Below are positions 22,738 to 34,659 of a DNA stretch of 64,000 nt, one piece after another. The translations under genes and the position numbers were made by a program. The notes beneath the pieces are model-generated. The model was not told the origin of the DNA. It did no database searches and was given only the letters and a program-made list of their open reading frames with translations. Position 1 is the first letter of the stretch. Each line of letters opens with the position of its first letter. The stretch comes from Phaeoceros laevis. Lineage: Eukaryota; Anthocerotophyta; Anthocerotopsida; Notothyladales. The stretch lies in assembly GCA_049999765.1 (NCBI GenBank), contig JBNGIQ010009488.1, forward strand, positions 429,804 through 493,803, in the 5' to 3' direction.

Positions 22738-23656
22738 GCTCCACGCTGTGGCTAATGGTTTACACGTCGTCCAGTCTGCTGGTATGATTCTTTGACAGAG
22801 AACCTTCTTACTCCATCCCATGTCCCCTTCGCTCACCACAAAATCCAGGTACTGTCACCTGCCATCACTGCTTCCCTTCTTGTCTTGGTTCTTCAGCTGT
22901 GCAGTGTGGTGGTAATACGCGTGCTCCGTCCTTTTTGGGCAGCCATATGTCTCAAGGTCGACCAATTGACTTGAGAGTGCGAGGAATCGCCAAGGAGGGT
23001 TTTGTCGAAGTGTTAACTACATCGGGTCCTGAACAGTTTCAAGCTCCATGCCTTGTCATATTAAACTCAAGCCTCCCACTTCTGCCAGCAAAACCTCCCA
23101 GTTAGGTTTCCATACCATCACGTTAGCCCACCTCTTCTCATTGCATGGGCAAGACCTCCCCTGCGTGTGTTGTTCCGAAGCAGCAGGGCTAGCTCTCTTG
23201 TGCTGGTGCTGCTTGGAAGTTGCCCAGATTGGAGACGTCGAAGGCATAGCTTCTGGGACAAGGTGAAACGGATGAGAGTAGCATGAGCAAGCTTGGAGAA
23301 ACTAAGACGCTCCTATTCCACTGCGTCCAGTAGCCCCAGGTCCGGCAAGAAGCAGGCTCTTTGCTGCGCTACCTCGAAATTTTATGAGGCGGGCCTTCCA
23401 CACAACTCCAACATGTATGACTCATCAAAACATGATGCTCCTCCTCGTTTCCAACCTCTACTTTCTCAACATCAATTGTGAGTACCATGTGCTGCTCGGT
23501 TCTGGCCACATTCCTCTTACGTGATCTGATGCATGAGAGGCTCTCCCCGACTCCACCCAAGAGGCAGCTGCCGGACAGGTAGTAAGTCTTGCATAATATA
23601 AATACAGGTTTAGATGCTCTGGCTCTTCTAACAGAATCCATCATGGTACCATCCAG
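22738..23656 (+). pseudogene. Rieske oxygenase copy 3, truncated remnant
   Basis: This begins inside the intron before the iron-helix exon and reads NLLTPSHVPFAHHKIQ, then a clear match to the next exon (GRPIDLRVRGIAKEGF). After that come broken pieces of the CVPVAPGRSR exon, the SDLYF-like exon and the PPTPPKRQLPD-like exon. Everything before the iron helix, including both Rieske boxes, is missing. The last exon is cut off within its preceding intron near 23656. The active-site Asp of NLLDP has become Thr. It is a dead copy lying directly against the promoter of the intact ABCD gene. Confidence 0.82.
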
Positions 23657-24629
23657 TGGCATTCCAGCCTGTGTACACAGCGAGAAACGTGTCCCGTTCC
23701 GTTACCATTAGAGCAATGGGAACAGAGCACGCGCCGTCGCACTTTTCCGGTTCACCTCGTGTTCCTTGGCCCAGAACCACCGTGGGTTGCCCTGCACGCG
23801 ACACACGATTGGACGATTGGACGATTGGACGGTTGCAGTCTTGCTAGCAGTCCATTTTGGCTCGGCAAATTAGACAATGCGATTAAAAGGCATGAATGGC
23901 GCTTCGCCCACATCGCGCCGGCCGGGACAGAAGCAGGCGAGCGAGCTTCCCCTCAAGAGCCCGGGATTCGTTGCAAAGATGCCGTGACTGAGCGAGGCAC
24001 GCACCCGCTCCGTATCCCGTTCCGAACGCCGTGGCCGCTTTAGCCCGGTGCCGCCCTTCGCGCGCTGTCCCAATTTCCTGTTGGCCTTGCAATTCGGCGC
24101 CCCGCCGGCTGCTGGGAAGGTAGTCTAGCTAATCCGCATAGCCGATTCGTGTCCCCGCTCCTGCCGGCCCGCAAATCCCCGGCTCATCAGCCGCTGTTTC
24201 CCAGCTGCGCCTATCCGGGCGCGTTGATTTGACGTGGCAACAGGGAAGGAGAAGTTCTAGGTTCGGCAGCAGCTAACGATGCCCTGGCGGGAGCCGGGAT
24301 GAGGAGCTCCCGGCTGGCCCTGGATCTGGAGCACAGGCAAGCAATCAAAGATTGCTCTCAGATTGTTCTGCGCTCCTGTGCAATTGTGAAAATTGCGTGC
24401 CACCTCTTTCAGGGTGCTTGGGATTGGCAGTGAGGCGATTCAGCTTCCTTTCTTGCTGTTGTCCAGATGAGGCTGCAGGGCCGGCAGTGCCGAGGAAGCA
24501 GAATAATTGAGGCAGCAGGGCCGGATCCGTGAGTGCCTCGTACGCCTCAGCTGCAGCAGATCCGACGTCGCGTCCTTCGACCTACGGAAAGTGAGATTTT
24601 GTGGTGTGCAGCACAGTGGTTTCATCAAT
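23657..24629. promoter_or_regulatory. Upstream region of the ABCD transporter gene
   Basis: This G+C-rich stretch has no supported gene. It is duplicated in shortened form at 22227-22475. An 8-bp unit (acgattgg) is repeated three times at about 23805-23828. It should hold the promoter and 5' leader. Confidence 0.45.
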
Positions 24630-27600
24630 ATGCCGACTCTGCAGCTACCGCAAGTTGTGCGGCGTCGCAGCACTGTGCTCAGCTCACGAAGGTAGGCGGC
24701 AGCTACGATGAAGAAGGATTTTCTCCTGTCCCCGACTTCTGCGCTTTGCTGACCCCGGTTTGTACTCCTGAATGGATCCGCAGAAGGGCTTTTTTGCTAG
24801 CAGCAGCGCTTCTGGTTGGGGCTGGATTAGCTTACAATAGGTTGGGGGCCACCCGGAGACGGCCTCATGGAGCTGCACGCTCCAATGCTGATTCTAGGGT
24901 CTCCGGCCAAGGACCGGCCACAAAGAAGCGCAAGAGAGCCGGACTGAAGAACGTCAAGGCCCTTGCTAGGATTTTGCTTGCCCAGATTGGCACACAGGGC
25001 ATGGCAAACCTCTTGTCTTTAGCAGGCATTGCAGTGAGTATCTAGCGGCTGCCGTTGTTCATCGTCTTGAGGACAGCCTTGGGAAGCACCTGGCCTTTTC
25101 GCTGAGGGTGAGATGGCTTGCAGGTCCTAAGAACAGCTCTGAGCAACAGGCTGGCGAGAGTCCAGGCATTCCTCTTCAGGGCGGCCTTCCTGAGAAGAGT
25201 ACCGCTCTTCATGCGACTTATTGCGGAAAATCTTATACTTTGCCTCCTGCAGTCCACACTCATCACCACAGCAAAATACCTGGCAGGCAGTCTCAGCCTG
25301 AGGTGTTGCAAGATTCTGACGGATAGAGTTCATCGTGATTATTTTCAGGTGACCTGTCCAGCACTTCAGCTGCAAAGCTTTAGTTCTTCTGCTCATGCTG
25401 CACCTAGTCATCTGAGATGAGGTCTTTACGTCTCCTGTGATATTTTTATGCAATTTTTTTGCAGAATATGACCTACTACAAGATGTCACATGTTGACCGT
25501 CGTATAACCAACCCAGAGCAGCGAATTGTCAGCGACATACCCAAGTTCAGTTTTTCGCTTTGTGACATCATGCAAGACAATTTGACTGCCATATTTGACG
25601 GTGTCCTCTATACATGGCGACTCTGTACATATGCCAGCCCCAAGTATGCTCTTGGCATTCTGGTGAGCTCATTCTCTTGCAGATGATCTTGCGTGGTTAT
25701 AGGCCTGTACAGCGGCGTTGCCAAAATCACTTTGCCACTGTTGCAAACCTTACAGGCAGTTCCGCCTGGGATAGGTTGTACTCATCCATGCATTTTGCAC
25801 CTATTTCTTCAGGCCTATGTAGTGGGTGTAGGGAGCTTCACAACAGCTATTGCTCCTCCCTTCGGCAAGCTTACCTCAACTGAACAGCAGCTAGAAGGAG
25901 AATACAGACAGCTGCACTCTAGAGTCCGGACTCAGTCAGAAAGCATGGCGTTCTATGGCGGCCAGGACAGGGAGGGGTCAATTATCCAGCAACACTTCAG
26001 GAAGCTTGTGAGGCACTTAAGCCGTGTGCTTCATACACAGTGGTGGTTTGGGATTATCCAGGACTTTTTGCTCAAGTATCTGGGAACAACCTTTGGAGCT
26101 GTCCTCATCATTGAGCCATTTTTCTCTGGAAACCTGCGACCAGACGACACAACCATGGGTAGAGCTAAGATGCTGAGCAACATGCGTTATCACACCAGTG
26201 TGATAATTGCTATGTTTCAATCATTGGGGACTCTGGCCAGTTCCACAAGAAAATTAGCTCATTTGAGGTTAGAGACGCAAACTATTTTGTTTCTCTCTAG
26301 TTCTGGAAATGTCTTGTTTGAGGGGTCTGTATCGTAAGGTAAGGTTACCGACGGATGCTGGCTCCTCTCCAGTGGTTATGCAGATCGTATACAGGAGCTT
26401 TTGGTAGTGGCTAAGGAGCTGCACCTATCTGGTGATCATTGTGTCACTAAAAACAAGGACACTGGAAGCCATTTCAAGGAGGGAAAGGTCATCGAGTTTG
26501 AAGGAGTGAAGGTGCGATGACCTTATTACCTACTATGTTGTTGGCAAGTCGACCGCTTTGAGCTTCATCTCGACTGATTATACATGGTCGCTGCCTGATG
26601 CAGGTTGTAACACCGACTGGAGCTACACTAGTAGAAGATTTGACACTGAGAGTCGAACCTGGCACCAATTTGCTCATTACTGGTACTTCCCAATAAGTGC
26701 ATGGGATGTATCTTGGGTTCATTGTCTCAATAGATTGCAGAAGATCTTGGTTGCAGAGTTCTGCTTCTGAACTTGCTAATGCCGTTCTACGCTCTCTGCA
26801 GGTCCGAATGGCAGTGGGAAGAGCTCTTTGTTCCGAGTTTTGGGTGGTCTTTGGCCATTGGTGGCTGGTCGTGTCACAAAGCCTGGAGTTGGGTCGGATT
26901 TGAGCCATGAGATATTCTATGTGCCTCAGCGGCCCTACATGGCAGTTGGAACACTGCGAGACCAACTCATCTACCCTTTGACTGCGGAGGAAGAAGTGCA
27001 ACCACTGTCTGTTGAAGGGATGCGGGACCTGCTGAGAAATGTAATGGGTGCTTTTTTCCAATCTTTTGTGTGAGCCACATGCAACGATTGCCCATGAGCA
27101 TTTGTCTTAACAAAGGCTCTGTCTGCCAGGTGGATTTGGACTACTTGTTGGATAGATACCCACTAGAAGAAATCGTGAATTGGGGTGACAAGCTGTCTCT
27201 TGGTGAACAACAAAGACTTGGGATGGCCCGATTGTTTTACCACAGGCCTTCCTTCGCCATTCTCGATGAGTGCACCAGTGCAGTAACAACAGACATGGAG
27301 GAGCGCTTTTGTGCCCAAGTCCGAGCTATGGGAACTTCATGTGTTACCATTTCCCATCGACCAGCCCTTGTTGCCTTCCATGACACTGTACTCTCACTGG
27401 ACGGCGAGGGTGGCTGGAGTGTCCATCATAAAAGGTGAGCTTCAGACCATGACAGCTTCTAATTTGGCAGGTTTGATTGTTCGTTCCAGCACTGATATAT
27501 TTTAATTTGCTCTGCATTTGAAGGGGGCCTGCGTCTGATGTACATATTGAGGAGGTGGAGGATGAAGTGAATTCAGAACGTTCTCAAGATGCTTTGACAG

Positions 27601-30600
27601 TTAAAAGGCATTTTGCTGCAACCAATGAAAAGGTAGAGAAAAAGAAAAGCTTGCTGCTGTGTAGCAGCTTGTGTTCGTTTTTCATTGTCACCATCCCAGT
27701 GGTCTGGATTTTGTAGGATGGGCAAGCTCAAGGCTCCAAAGCATTGGAGTCCTATGTGGGTAAAGTTTTGTCCAGGGCACCTCCTCGAGATCTGCTGGCT
27801 CCCGTACCGCATGTTCCTCGACTGCAAAGTAGACCACAAAACACAGGATCCAGGGTTGCCACTTTGCTTAAAATCCTGGTAAGCTGGTTAACTATATAGA
27901 GCAAGCTCTCGATGGGAGTCAGCACTCACTGAGCAGGAAATTGTTATTCACATGCAGGTACCGAGCCTTGCTAGTAGGCAGGGTGGAAATCTTGTGGCAG
28001 TGGCTCTGCTGGTTGCTTCCCGCACGTGGATCTCCGATCGCATTGCTGACCTTAATGGTATATACTATCTCTGAGTGCCCCCAACTGCCGCAGATCAGGG
28101 ATGAGCTGTTATCTTAATATATCACTTCATCCAGGAACTAGCATAAAGCATGTTATGAACCAAGACAAAGCGGCTTTTGTCCGTCTCACTGGGGTCAGTG
28201 TTCTGCAAAGTGCTGCCTCTGCCATTGTTGCCCCATCTCTCAGGTTGGATTGCAATACATGCTCTTTTGAGTTGTCGGTTGATTGTGACAATTTATTAAG
28301 TTCCTTGCTAGAAGTTGTGGACACTGATTAAGGTTGCTCTCCTTGTGCCAGGAACCTGACAGCAAAGCTGGCTCTTAACTGGAGATGTTACTTAACAGAG
28401 CACCTGTCCGCGTTGTACTTCAAGAACAATGCTTTTTACAAGGTCTAGCCCACTCTAGTTTTGCCAGTCAGCTAGTCTTTTGATTTGGTGTTGAGTTGGG
28501 CCAATAAGCGCTTGTTGAGGAATACTAGTCTAATCTGCTGGTTTGATGCTTAATTCTGTTCTGGATTTTTCAGGCAGTTCATTTGTCCGATGGTGGCATG
28601 GATGTTGATCAGCGGATTACACAAGATGTGGAAAAACTCTGTAATGATTTGTCAGGTCTCTCGACTGGAATGGTGAAACCTCTTGTAGATATACTGTGGT
28701 AAGTATTTGTCTCCTGGCATATTGTTTACAGCTGTTTTGTTGTTTCTCTGTTTTGTTATCCACGATGCACAAAATGAGGGTTTTTTTTTTTTGATAATGT
28801 GTATTTCATTTGTACGGCACACCCTAGGCATATGTCATGGCTTCTGTGGCTGCAGCAAACTCACTATGTACACTGGCCATGGCTAGGTTTACAATGCGTA
28901 TGCATGCCCTTACTGGTGGACGAGGTGTTGGAATTCTGTATCTGTACATGCTTCTAGGGTTGGGATTTTTGCGTGCAATTACACCTGATTTTGCAGCTTT
29001 GTCGAGTAAGGAGCAACAACTGGAAGGCGCTTACAGGTAATACACTTGTTTCCCTTTAGTGGGGTCTTGCTAGACGAAGTTAGATGTGTCTCTGGTTGGC
29101 AAGTTAGGATGTTAGAATTGCGGTATTTCTCTACGTGGGGAGCATGTCATTTGAATTCTATGCTAGAAGATGTCGTGTAAACAAAAGTCCGTTTCCTCTA
29201 AAACAGGTACATGCATTCACGACTCCGAACTCATGCTGAGTCCATTGCATTTTTTGGAGGTGGCCAGCGAGAGCAATCAGTAAGTCGATTGCTAAGCAAC
29301 TCTAGCTTTTTGTGCTTCGTGATTTGCTGACTGTTTAACTGGAAGACCTTACACGCTTTGGATCACAGGTCATCGAGGCACATTATAGGGCGCTCCTTGC
29401 TCACTCCCAAACGGTGTTGAGGAAACGTTGGCTGTTTGGAATTGCGGACGAATTCATTAATAAACAGTTACCTCACAATGTGACCTGGGGTCTAAGCTTG
29501 ATGTATGCTGTGGAACATGATGGTGATCGATCACTCACAGCAGTGCAAGGTATGAGACGTTCATCAAGTGTATCCGGAGTAGCATTGGAGTGCAGTGCTT
29601 GTTGTCAGTAGTATTTGCCCGTTTGACAATGTTTTCGTCGTGTTGTTGGTAGGCAACTTGGCGCATGATCTTCGTTTCCTTGCGTCTGTGGTGTCACAAA
29701 GCTTTCTTGCTTTTGGTGATATTCTGGAACTGCAACGCAAGTTCCTTGAGCTGGGTGGTCGCATTACCAGAGTTTCGGAGTTGGATGAACTTCTGACTGC
29801 CGCACAGGATGGTAAGTTGCGGTTAGTGGCCTGAAAGACTTTGGACCTTGTGGTTGCGTTTTCAATGGTATTCAAGCTTTACTTTTGTTGACCTTGCACC
29901 GACATTCCTCTTTGGACAGACCTGGCACCGGCTGGTGAAGATGGTCAGAGTGTCATAGACAGAAGTGACAAAATCGTCTTCTCTGAAGTGGATGTTGTCA
30001 CGCCAGCTCAGAAGCTGCTGGCAAGGAAGCTATCATTCAGCATTGAGGCACATGAAAGCATGCTAGTCACAGGTCAGAGGCCGTGACAAGCGATCTTCCT
30101 TTGTAAATGTTCCTGGCTGCATCATTTTGTTGTTCGGATGCATACGTACCTTGTGAAGAGCTTCTGAACTAGCCTAATGATCTCATTATACATGCATGTG
30201 GGTCGTTATTGTGCTCCAGGTCCTAATGGCAGCGGAAAAAGCTCTCTCTTCAGAGTGTTGGGAGGGTTGTGGCCCATTGCAAGTGGACACATTCTGAAGC
30301 CTGGTAAGTCGGATGGTAGAGGTTTGAGTAGGGAGATTTTCTATGTGCCACAGCGTCCGTACACAGCCCTTGGAACTCTTCGAGACCAGATTATATACCC
30401 TTTGACTCTGATGGACGCAACGATCAGAGCAGTGCGGGAGTCTGGAGCTGGTATGCATTTTGCCTGTTGTGGAGCTTTTGTCCTTGATGAAAGCCGTGTG
30501 TTGGATGGCTGCAAAATTGTGTGTGTGTGGTACACCGGCAGAGGGGATCATTCTCAACACGATCCAGAAGTCGAAAGACATGCCCTCCGAAGCAGCTCTG

Positions 30601-31384
30601 CATGTGCTCCACCACAAGCTGAGAAAAATCTTGGAGAATGTGAGACTAGTGTACCTACTTGACCGAGAGGGTGGGTGGGACACAGTCACAAATTGGGAAG
30701 ACATGTTGTCACTGGGTGAACAGCAACGACTTGGGATGGTGAGTCAAGTTAGCAGAACGGGTTTACAAAACAGTAATTGCCGCAGAGGCTACGGGATGCA
30801 GCTTTCCTTTCTGGTTGATGTGATACGTCTCTGTGTGATTGCAGGCTCGCCTTTTTTTCCACCAGCCCAAGTTCGGAATTCTGGACGAGTGTACCAAGTG
30901 AGCTCCCCTTTCAAATTGCTTTTCTTAATCGGGTCGGTTTGTAGGTCTCTGAGTCGTAAAAGAATTATTTGCTGTTCTTTCGGCTTTCGATGTGCAGTGC
31001 TACCAGTGTCGATGTGGAGGAGGGACTTTACAAGCTGGCGCAGTCCTTGGGCATCACTGTTGTCACCATATCTCAGGTGGGTCAGATTGCACAGCTCTCG
31101 GTAGGCAAGGTGTGTATGAAAGAGAGTTTTGTTTTTGTGAGACCCACCTTACCTTACCTTACCTTACCTTACCTTACCTTACCTTACCTTACCTTACCGG
31201 GTGCTTTTGATGTGTGCAGCGACCAGCACTCATACCATACCATTCCAAGGAACTTCGGCTGATCGATGGAGAGGGAGATTGGGAGCTGCGTGCCATTGAG
31301 TCCGGTGCAGCTGCTGAAGTGGAAGGGTTCAAGTTCAAGGCATCCGGAAGTGGGAAATTTGAGGTTACGAATAATGGATATTAG
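24630..31384 (+). CDS. ABCD1: Peroxisomal full-length ABC transporter, ABCD family (PXA1/COMATOSE type)
   Basis: About twenty exons read in phase from ATG 24630 ([10 protein letters not shown], resembling the PXA1 start) to TAG 31382-31384, roughly 1,300 residues. The protein is a fused double transporter: each half has a transmembrane domain with the [16 protein letters not shown] loop, then an ATPase. Both Walker A motifs read [19 protein letters not shown]. The signature is [13 protein letters not shown] in both halves. Walker B is [10 protein letters not shown] in the first half and [10 protein letters not shown] in the second, across an exon junction. In plants this protein imports acyl-CoAs and jasmonate or auxin precursors into peroxisomes for beta-oxidation. 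The C-terminus [12 protein letters not shown] matches the family. All junctions I checked keep the frame, so the gene looks functional. The intron before the last exon holds a pentanucleotide repeat. A collapsed second copy lies 2 kb upstream. Confidence 0.95.
31147..31199 (+). repeat. Pentanucleotide microsatellite (TTACC)n inside an intron
   Basis: About ten uninterrupted copies of the unit ttacc lie in the last intron of the ABCD gene. The unit is not the plant telomere repeat (TTTAGGG). Confidence 0.95.
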
Positions 31385-32001
31385 CAACATTTCATGAATC
31401 AGATGAAGAGCAACTAAGAGTTGTGGCACAATTTAATTGAAGGGNNNNNNNNNNNNNNNNNNNNNNNNNNNNNNNNNNNNNNNNNNNNNNNNNNNNNNNN
31501 NNNNNNNNNNNNNNNNNNNNNNNNNNNNNNNNNNNNNNNNNNNNNNNNNNNNNNNNNNNNNNNNNNNNNNNNNNNNNNNNNNNNNNNNNNNNNNNNNNNN
31601 NNNNNNNNNNNNNNNNNNNNNNNNNNNNNNNNNNNNNNNNNNNNNNNNNNNNNNNNNNNNNNNNNNNNNNNNNNNNNNNNNNNNNNNNNNNNNNNNNNNN
31701 NNNNNNNNNNNNNNNNNNNNNNNNNNNNNNNNNNNNNNNNNNNNNNNNNNNNNNNNNNNNNNNNNNNNNNNNNNNNNNNNNNNNNNNNNNNNNNNNNNNN
31801 NNNNNNNNNNNNNNNNNNNNNNNNNNNNNNNNNNNNNNNNNNNNAGTCGCGGAGGGGGAGGGGGAGGCACGACCACTGAATTCTTTTTGTTGTGGACACA
31901 AAGATTATGTCGATAGGATGACGAACGATTAATAATGAATGAATCATGAGAAGTATCCGCAAAAGAGAGGGATGAAGATGAATAACGAAAAAGAATGATG
32001 A
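31385..32001. other. Short intergenic region containing a 400-base assembly gap
   Basis: Bases 31445-31844 are N. The rest is the 3' flank of the ABCD gene and of the convergent methyltransferase gene. Nothing else is seen. Confidence 0.9.
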
Positions 32002-33650
32002 TCAGAAGTTTCTGATGAGAGGCTTCTCCAGCAATGCAGAGAGATACATTTCCTGAAGCTCGGCTCCTCGGTCCAGCTTGGCACCTAAAACCCACTTGAG
32101 CTTGTTGTAGCCGAGGCTCTGGATCATGGGGAGGTAGGTGGAGTTGAGCTGCGGGGCGAGGCAGAAGAAGTGGTCGAGCCAGAGGATGCCGCCGGGGCGC
32201 AGGACGCGGTCGATGTCGAAGAGGATGAACTGGAGGGAGACATCGGGAATCCAGTTGCTGAGGACGTGCATGGAGTGGACGAGGTCGAGGGTGTTGTCCC
32301 AGAAGGGCAGCCGCTGCGAGACGGTCATGTAGAGCGGCAGCACTCCCCGGCGGGCCACGAAGTTGTTGAATGGCCCGCCCAGGTTGAGCGTGGTGGTGAC
32401 GATGGTGACCTGCTGCTCCCGCATGCGCACCGCGAAGGAACCGGTGCCGCCGCCGATGTCCAGCCCGATGCGGATGGTGCCCTTTTTCAGAGCCAGCACC
32501 TCCTCCACCGTGAAGTCGAGCGCCGACGCGCCTCCCGGCGCGGTGCCTCCCGAGGATTCCCACCTGCGGGCCTCCCGCCCCGCCAGATCGAAGCAGTCCA
32601 GGCAGTCCGCAAACACCTGCACCCAAAAATTTCCTCAACGTTCTTGACAGACTTGAAATCCACTTCATCATTCAAGTGAATGCTGTTGCGTGCAGGGTTT
32701 CACTTGCCTTGAGCTTAGCTCTGCCGTTGAGGCACTCGAAGCTCTTGCACTGGTAGGCGCCCCACAGGAAGCTGCCATCCTCCGCCTCGGGCTGGCGTCC
32801 CTCCAGCCACAGCGACGCCGGCAGGGGCAGCGGCTCCGAGTAGTTTTCACCCGCAGGGGATCGCGCGAAGCATCGCCGGCGAGGCAGCGGCTCGCAACCT
32901 GCCATGCCAGTTTTTTGTGAGCAAATGTTGCATTCCTCCAGGCCCCTAGGGCTCCAGGCAATCCTCTTGAAAGCGTAGCAGCAATCTTGAGCACTGGAGG
33001 CAGGAAGAAAAGGGAAAAAAAGGGAGTCTACCTGCGAGGAGGAGGCGCTGCGCCACCACCTCGTCGTCGGGACACGCCTCCCCCACGTTGTACTGCATGA
33101 ACTGGAGCAGGTCATCCCGCACCTGCTTGGACGACACGACGCACATGTGGCCGACGGCGGTGGACATGAGGTCCGTGGCCAGCGACGGGTTCCACCCCAG
33201 CGGCAGCTTCCTCAGAGCCAGGTACTCCTCCATCTCGGAACCCAGGTTGGGCCTCATCCCGTCCGGCAGGCACCGCGCGCACACCTGCTGCTCCTCAAAG
33301 TAGCTCAACTGCTGCTGCTGCTGCTGCTGCTGGTCCACCGCGGTCTGCAGCTGGTCGCGCACCCGCGCCAGCTCCTGCTCGGTGCGCCGCAGCTCCTGCC
33401 TGGTTGCGTTGAGCTGGCCTGCCAGCGCGGCGATGGTGCTGTGGTCGGAGTAGGAAGCGGAGCGCGCGAGGTGGAGGCGCTCCAGGCGGCCGCCTTCCGG
33501 GAATCCGCGCGAGTAGCCCAGGATGGTGTAGAGCGCCAGCAGGTTGGTGCTCACCACCGCCAGCAGCACCAGCAGCTTCTGCGGCATTCTGTTGACGCTT
33601 TTGAGGGTGCCATTCACTGCTTTCAAGGAGGCTTCGATGCTGCCTCCCAT
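32002..33650 (-). CDS. Golgi-type membrane SAM-dependent methyltransferase (At1g29790-like)
   Basis: Three exons (33650-33032, 32898-32708, 32616-32002) join in phase to 474 residues. A short cytosolic head is followed by a single membrane anchor (KLLVLLAVVSTNLLALYTIL), a coiled stem with eight consecutive Gln, and a Cys-bearing region (GCEPLPRRRC, CKSFECLNG, CLDCFDL). Then comes the methyltransferase fold with the SAM-binding glycine loop RIGLDIGGGTGSFA and the later DLVHSMHVL and RVLRPGGILWLDHF. This layout is that of the plant family related to QUASIMODO2-type pectin methyltransferases, thought to act in the Golgi. The substrate is not proven. Intron 2 uses a GC donor (AAG/GCAAGT, minus strand at 32707-32706); no GT alternative keeps the frame. 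Upstream in-frame ATGs exist (for example 33764) but would precede a low-complexity Gly run, so 33650 is preferred. Confidence 0.85.
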
Positions 33651-34659
33651 TATCCGATCTGCCACGGCTAGGAGACTGCCTCCGCCTCCTCCGCCTCCGC
33701 CTCGCCGCACGCACTCACTGTGATGCTGCTCCACCTCAGAGTCTTGTTCCAAGCGGGTAGACATGGAATTGGACCACCTGCGCCGGCCGGCATCTCTAAG
33801 CTTGCTCACCAGCCCAGGGCTGCTTGCTTGCTGCTTGGTCGGAAGGGACAGCCCAAGAAAGCCCAGGGGCGCTGGAGGCCGTCTTCTGTTCTGTGTCACA
33901 ACGGCGGGAAGGAAGGAAACGCCCAAGACCAACACCTCCTCTCTTCTAGACGGACGTCCGTCTGTTGCGTCCGTCCGTCCGTCCGTCCCGTCTAGGTGGC
34001 GTGCGTACGTACATCTGCTGGTTTTGGACCTACGTACGGATTTGGTTTCACCGTCACGTCTCGCCCGGCTTCACCGGCCTCACCAGATATGGTAACTTGA
34101 GCTTGAGTTCTACATCCGGTACATTTTCCATCCTTATTATTACACTCGGGCGTGGGCTTCCCGTGCTCCTGCTCGCTGTCGTTGTTGACCCTCTCTGGAC
34201 GGCCAGGCCGGAGCCGGAGCGTTTCCTCTTCCCTGTCTGCTGCAGCAGTCACAAGCTCCGGTCGGCCAAGGGCCGCCTCCAAGCAATTGGCGCTTGGGGC
34301 GGCGGATGAAGTTTTATGCTGCGCCTGCGGCGGGGGGAGCTGCAGTGTTTGCAATGCATCACTTCCAGCGCCTCCTCATCAGGTTGTTCCGCAGGCTTTG
34401 GCGTGGCATTTCGTGATCCCGAGCTGCCCCTCATCGATGGGAAACTCTGCGCTGGAGGTGGGCCTCCATCTATCCAAAGTTTTTTTCCTTCTCATACTCA
34501 TGACTGGATTGCCTGCCTGTTTTGTTTGAGTCTGCTCGAGTTAGGGGAATTGATGTCCTCCTGGGAGGATGGCGGAATTTTGTGAGTGAGTAAGCCAGCT
34601 GCTGATTACCTCCTCCTTGCCAGGATGTCCTTGCGGCAGGGGATTTTTTGGCAAAGGAA
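33651..34659. promoter_or_regulatory. Divergent intergenic region
   Basis: About 1 kb lies between two divergent start codons. It carries a short ccgt repeat near 33977-33998 and several G+C-rich open frames on both strands that show no family resemblance. I treat these as chance frames. Confidence 0.4.

Noticed and set aside
31147-31199. Interstitial telomere repeat
   Set aside because: The unit is TTACC, not TTTAGGG.
31433-32671. Apparent 412-codon minus-strand frame and similar frames spanning the N run
   Set aside because: They run through 400 unknown bases, and the non-N part is an off-frame shadow of the methyltransferase gene.
33295-33714. Ala/Arg-rich minus-strand frame overlapping the methyltransferase
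   Set aside because: It is an off-frame shadow of the exon encoding the stem and poly-Gln tract.
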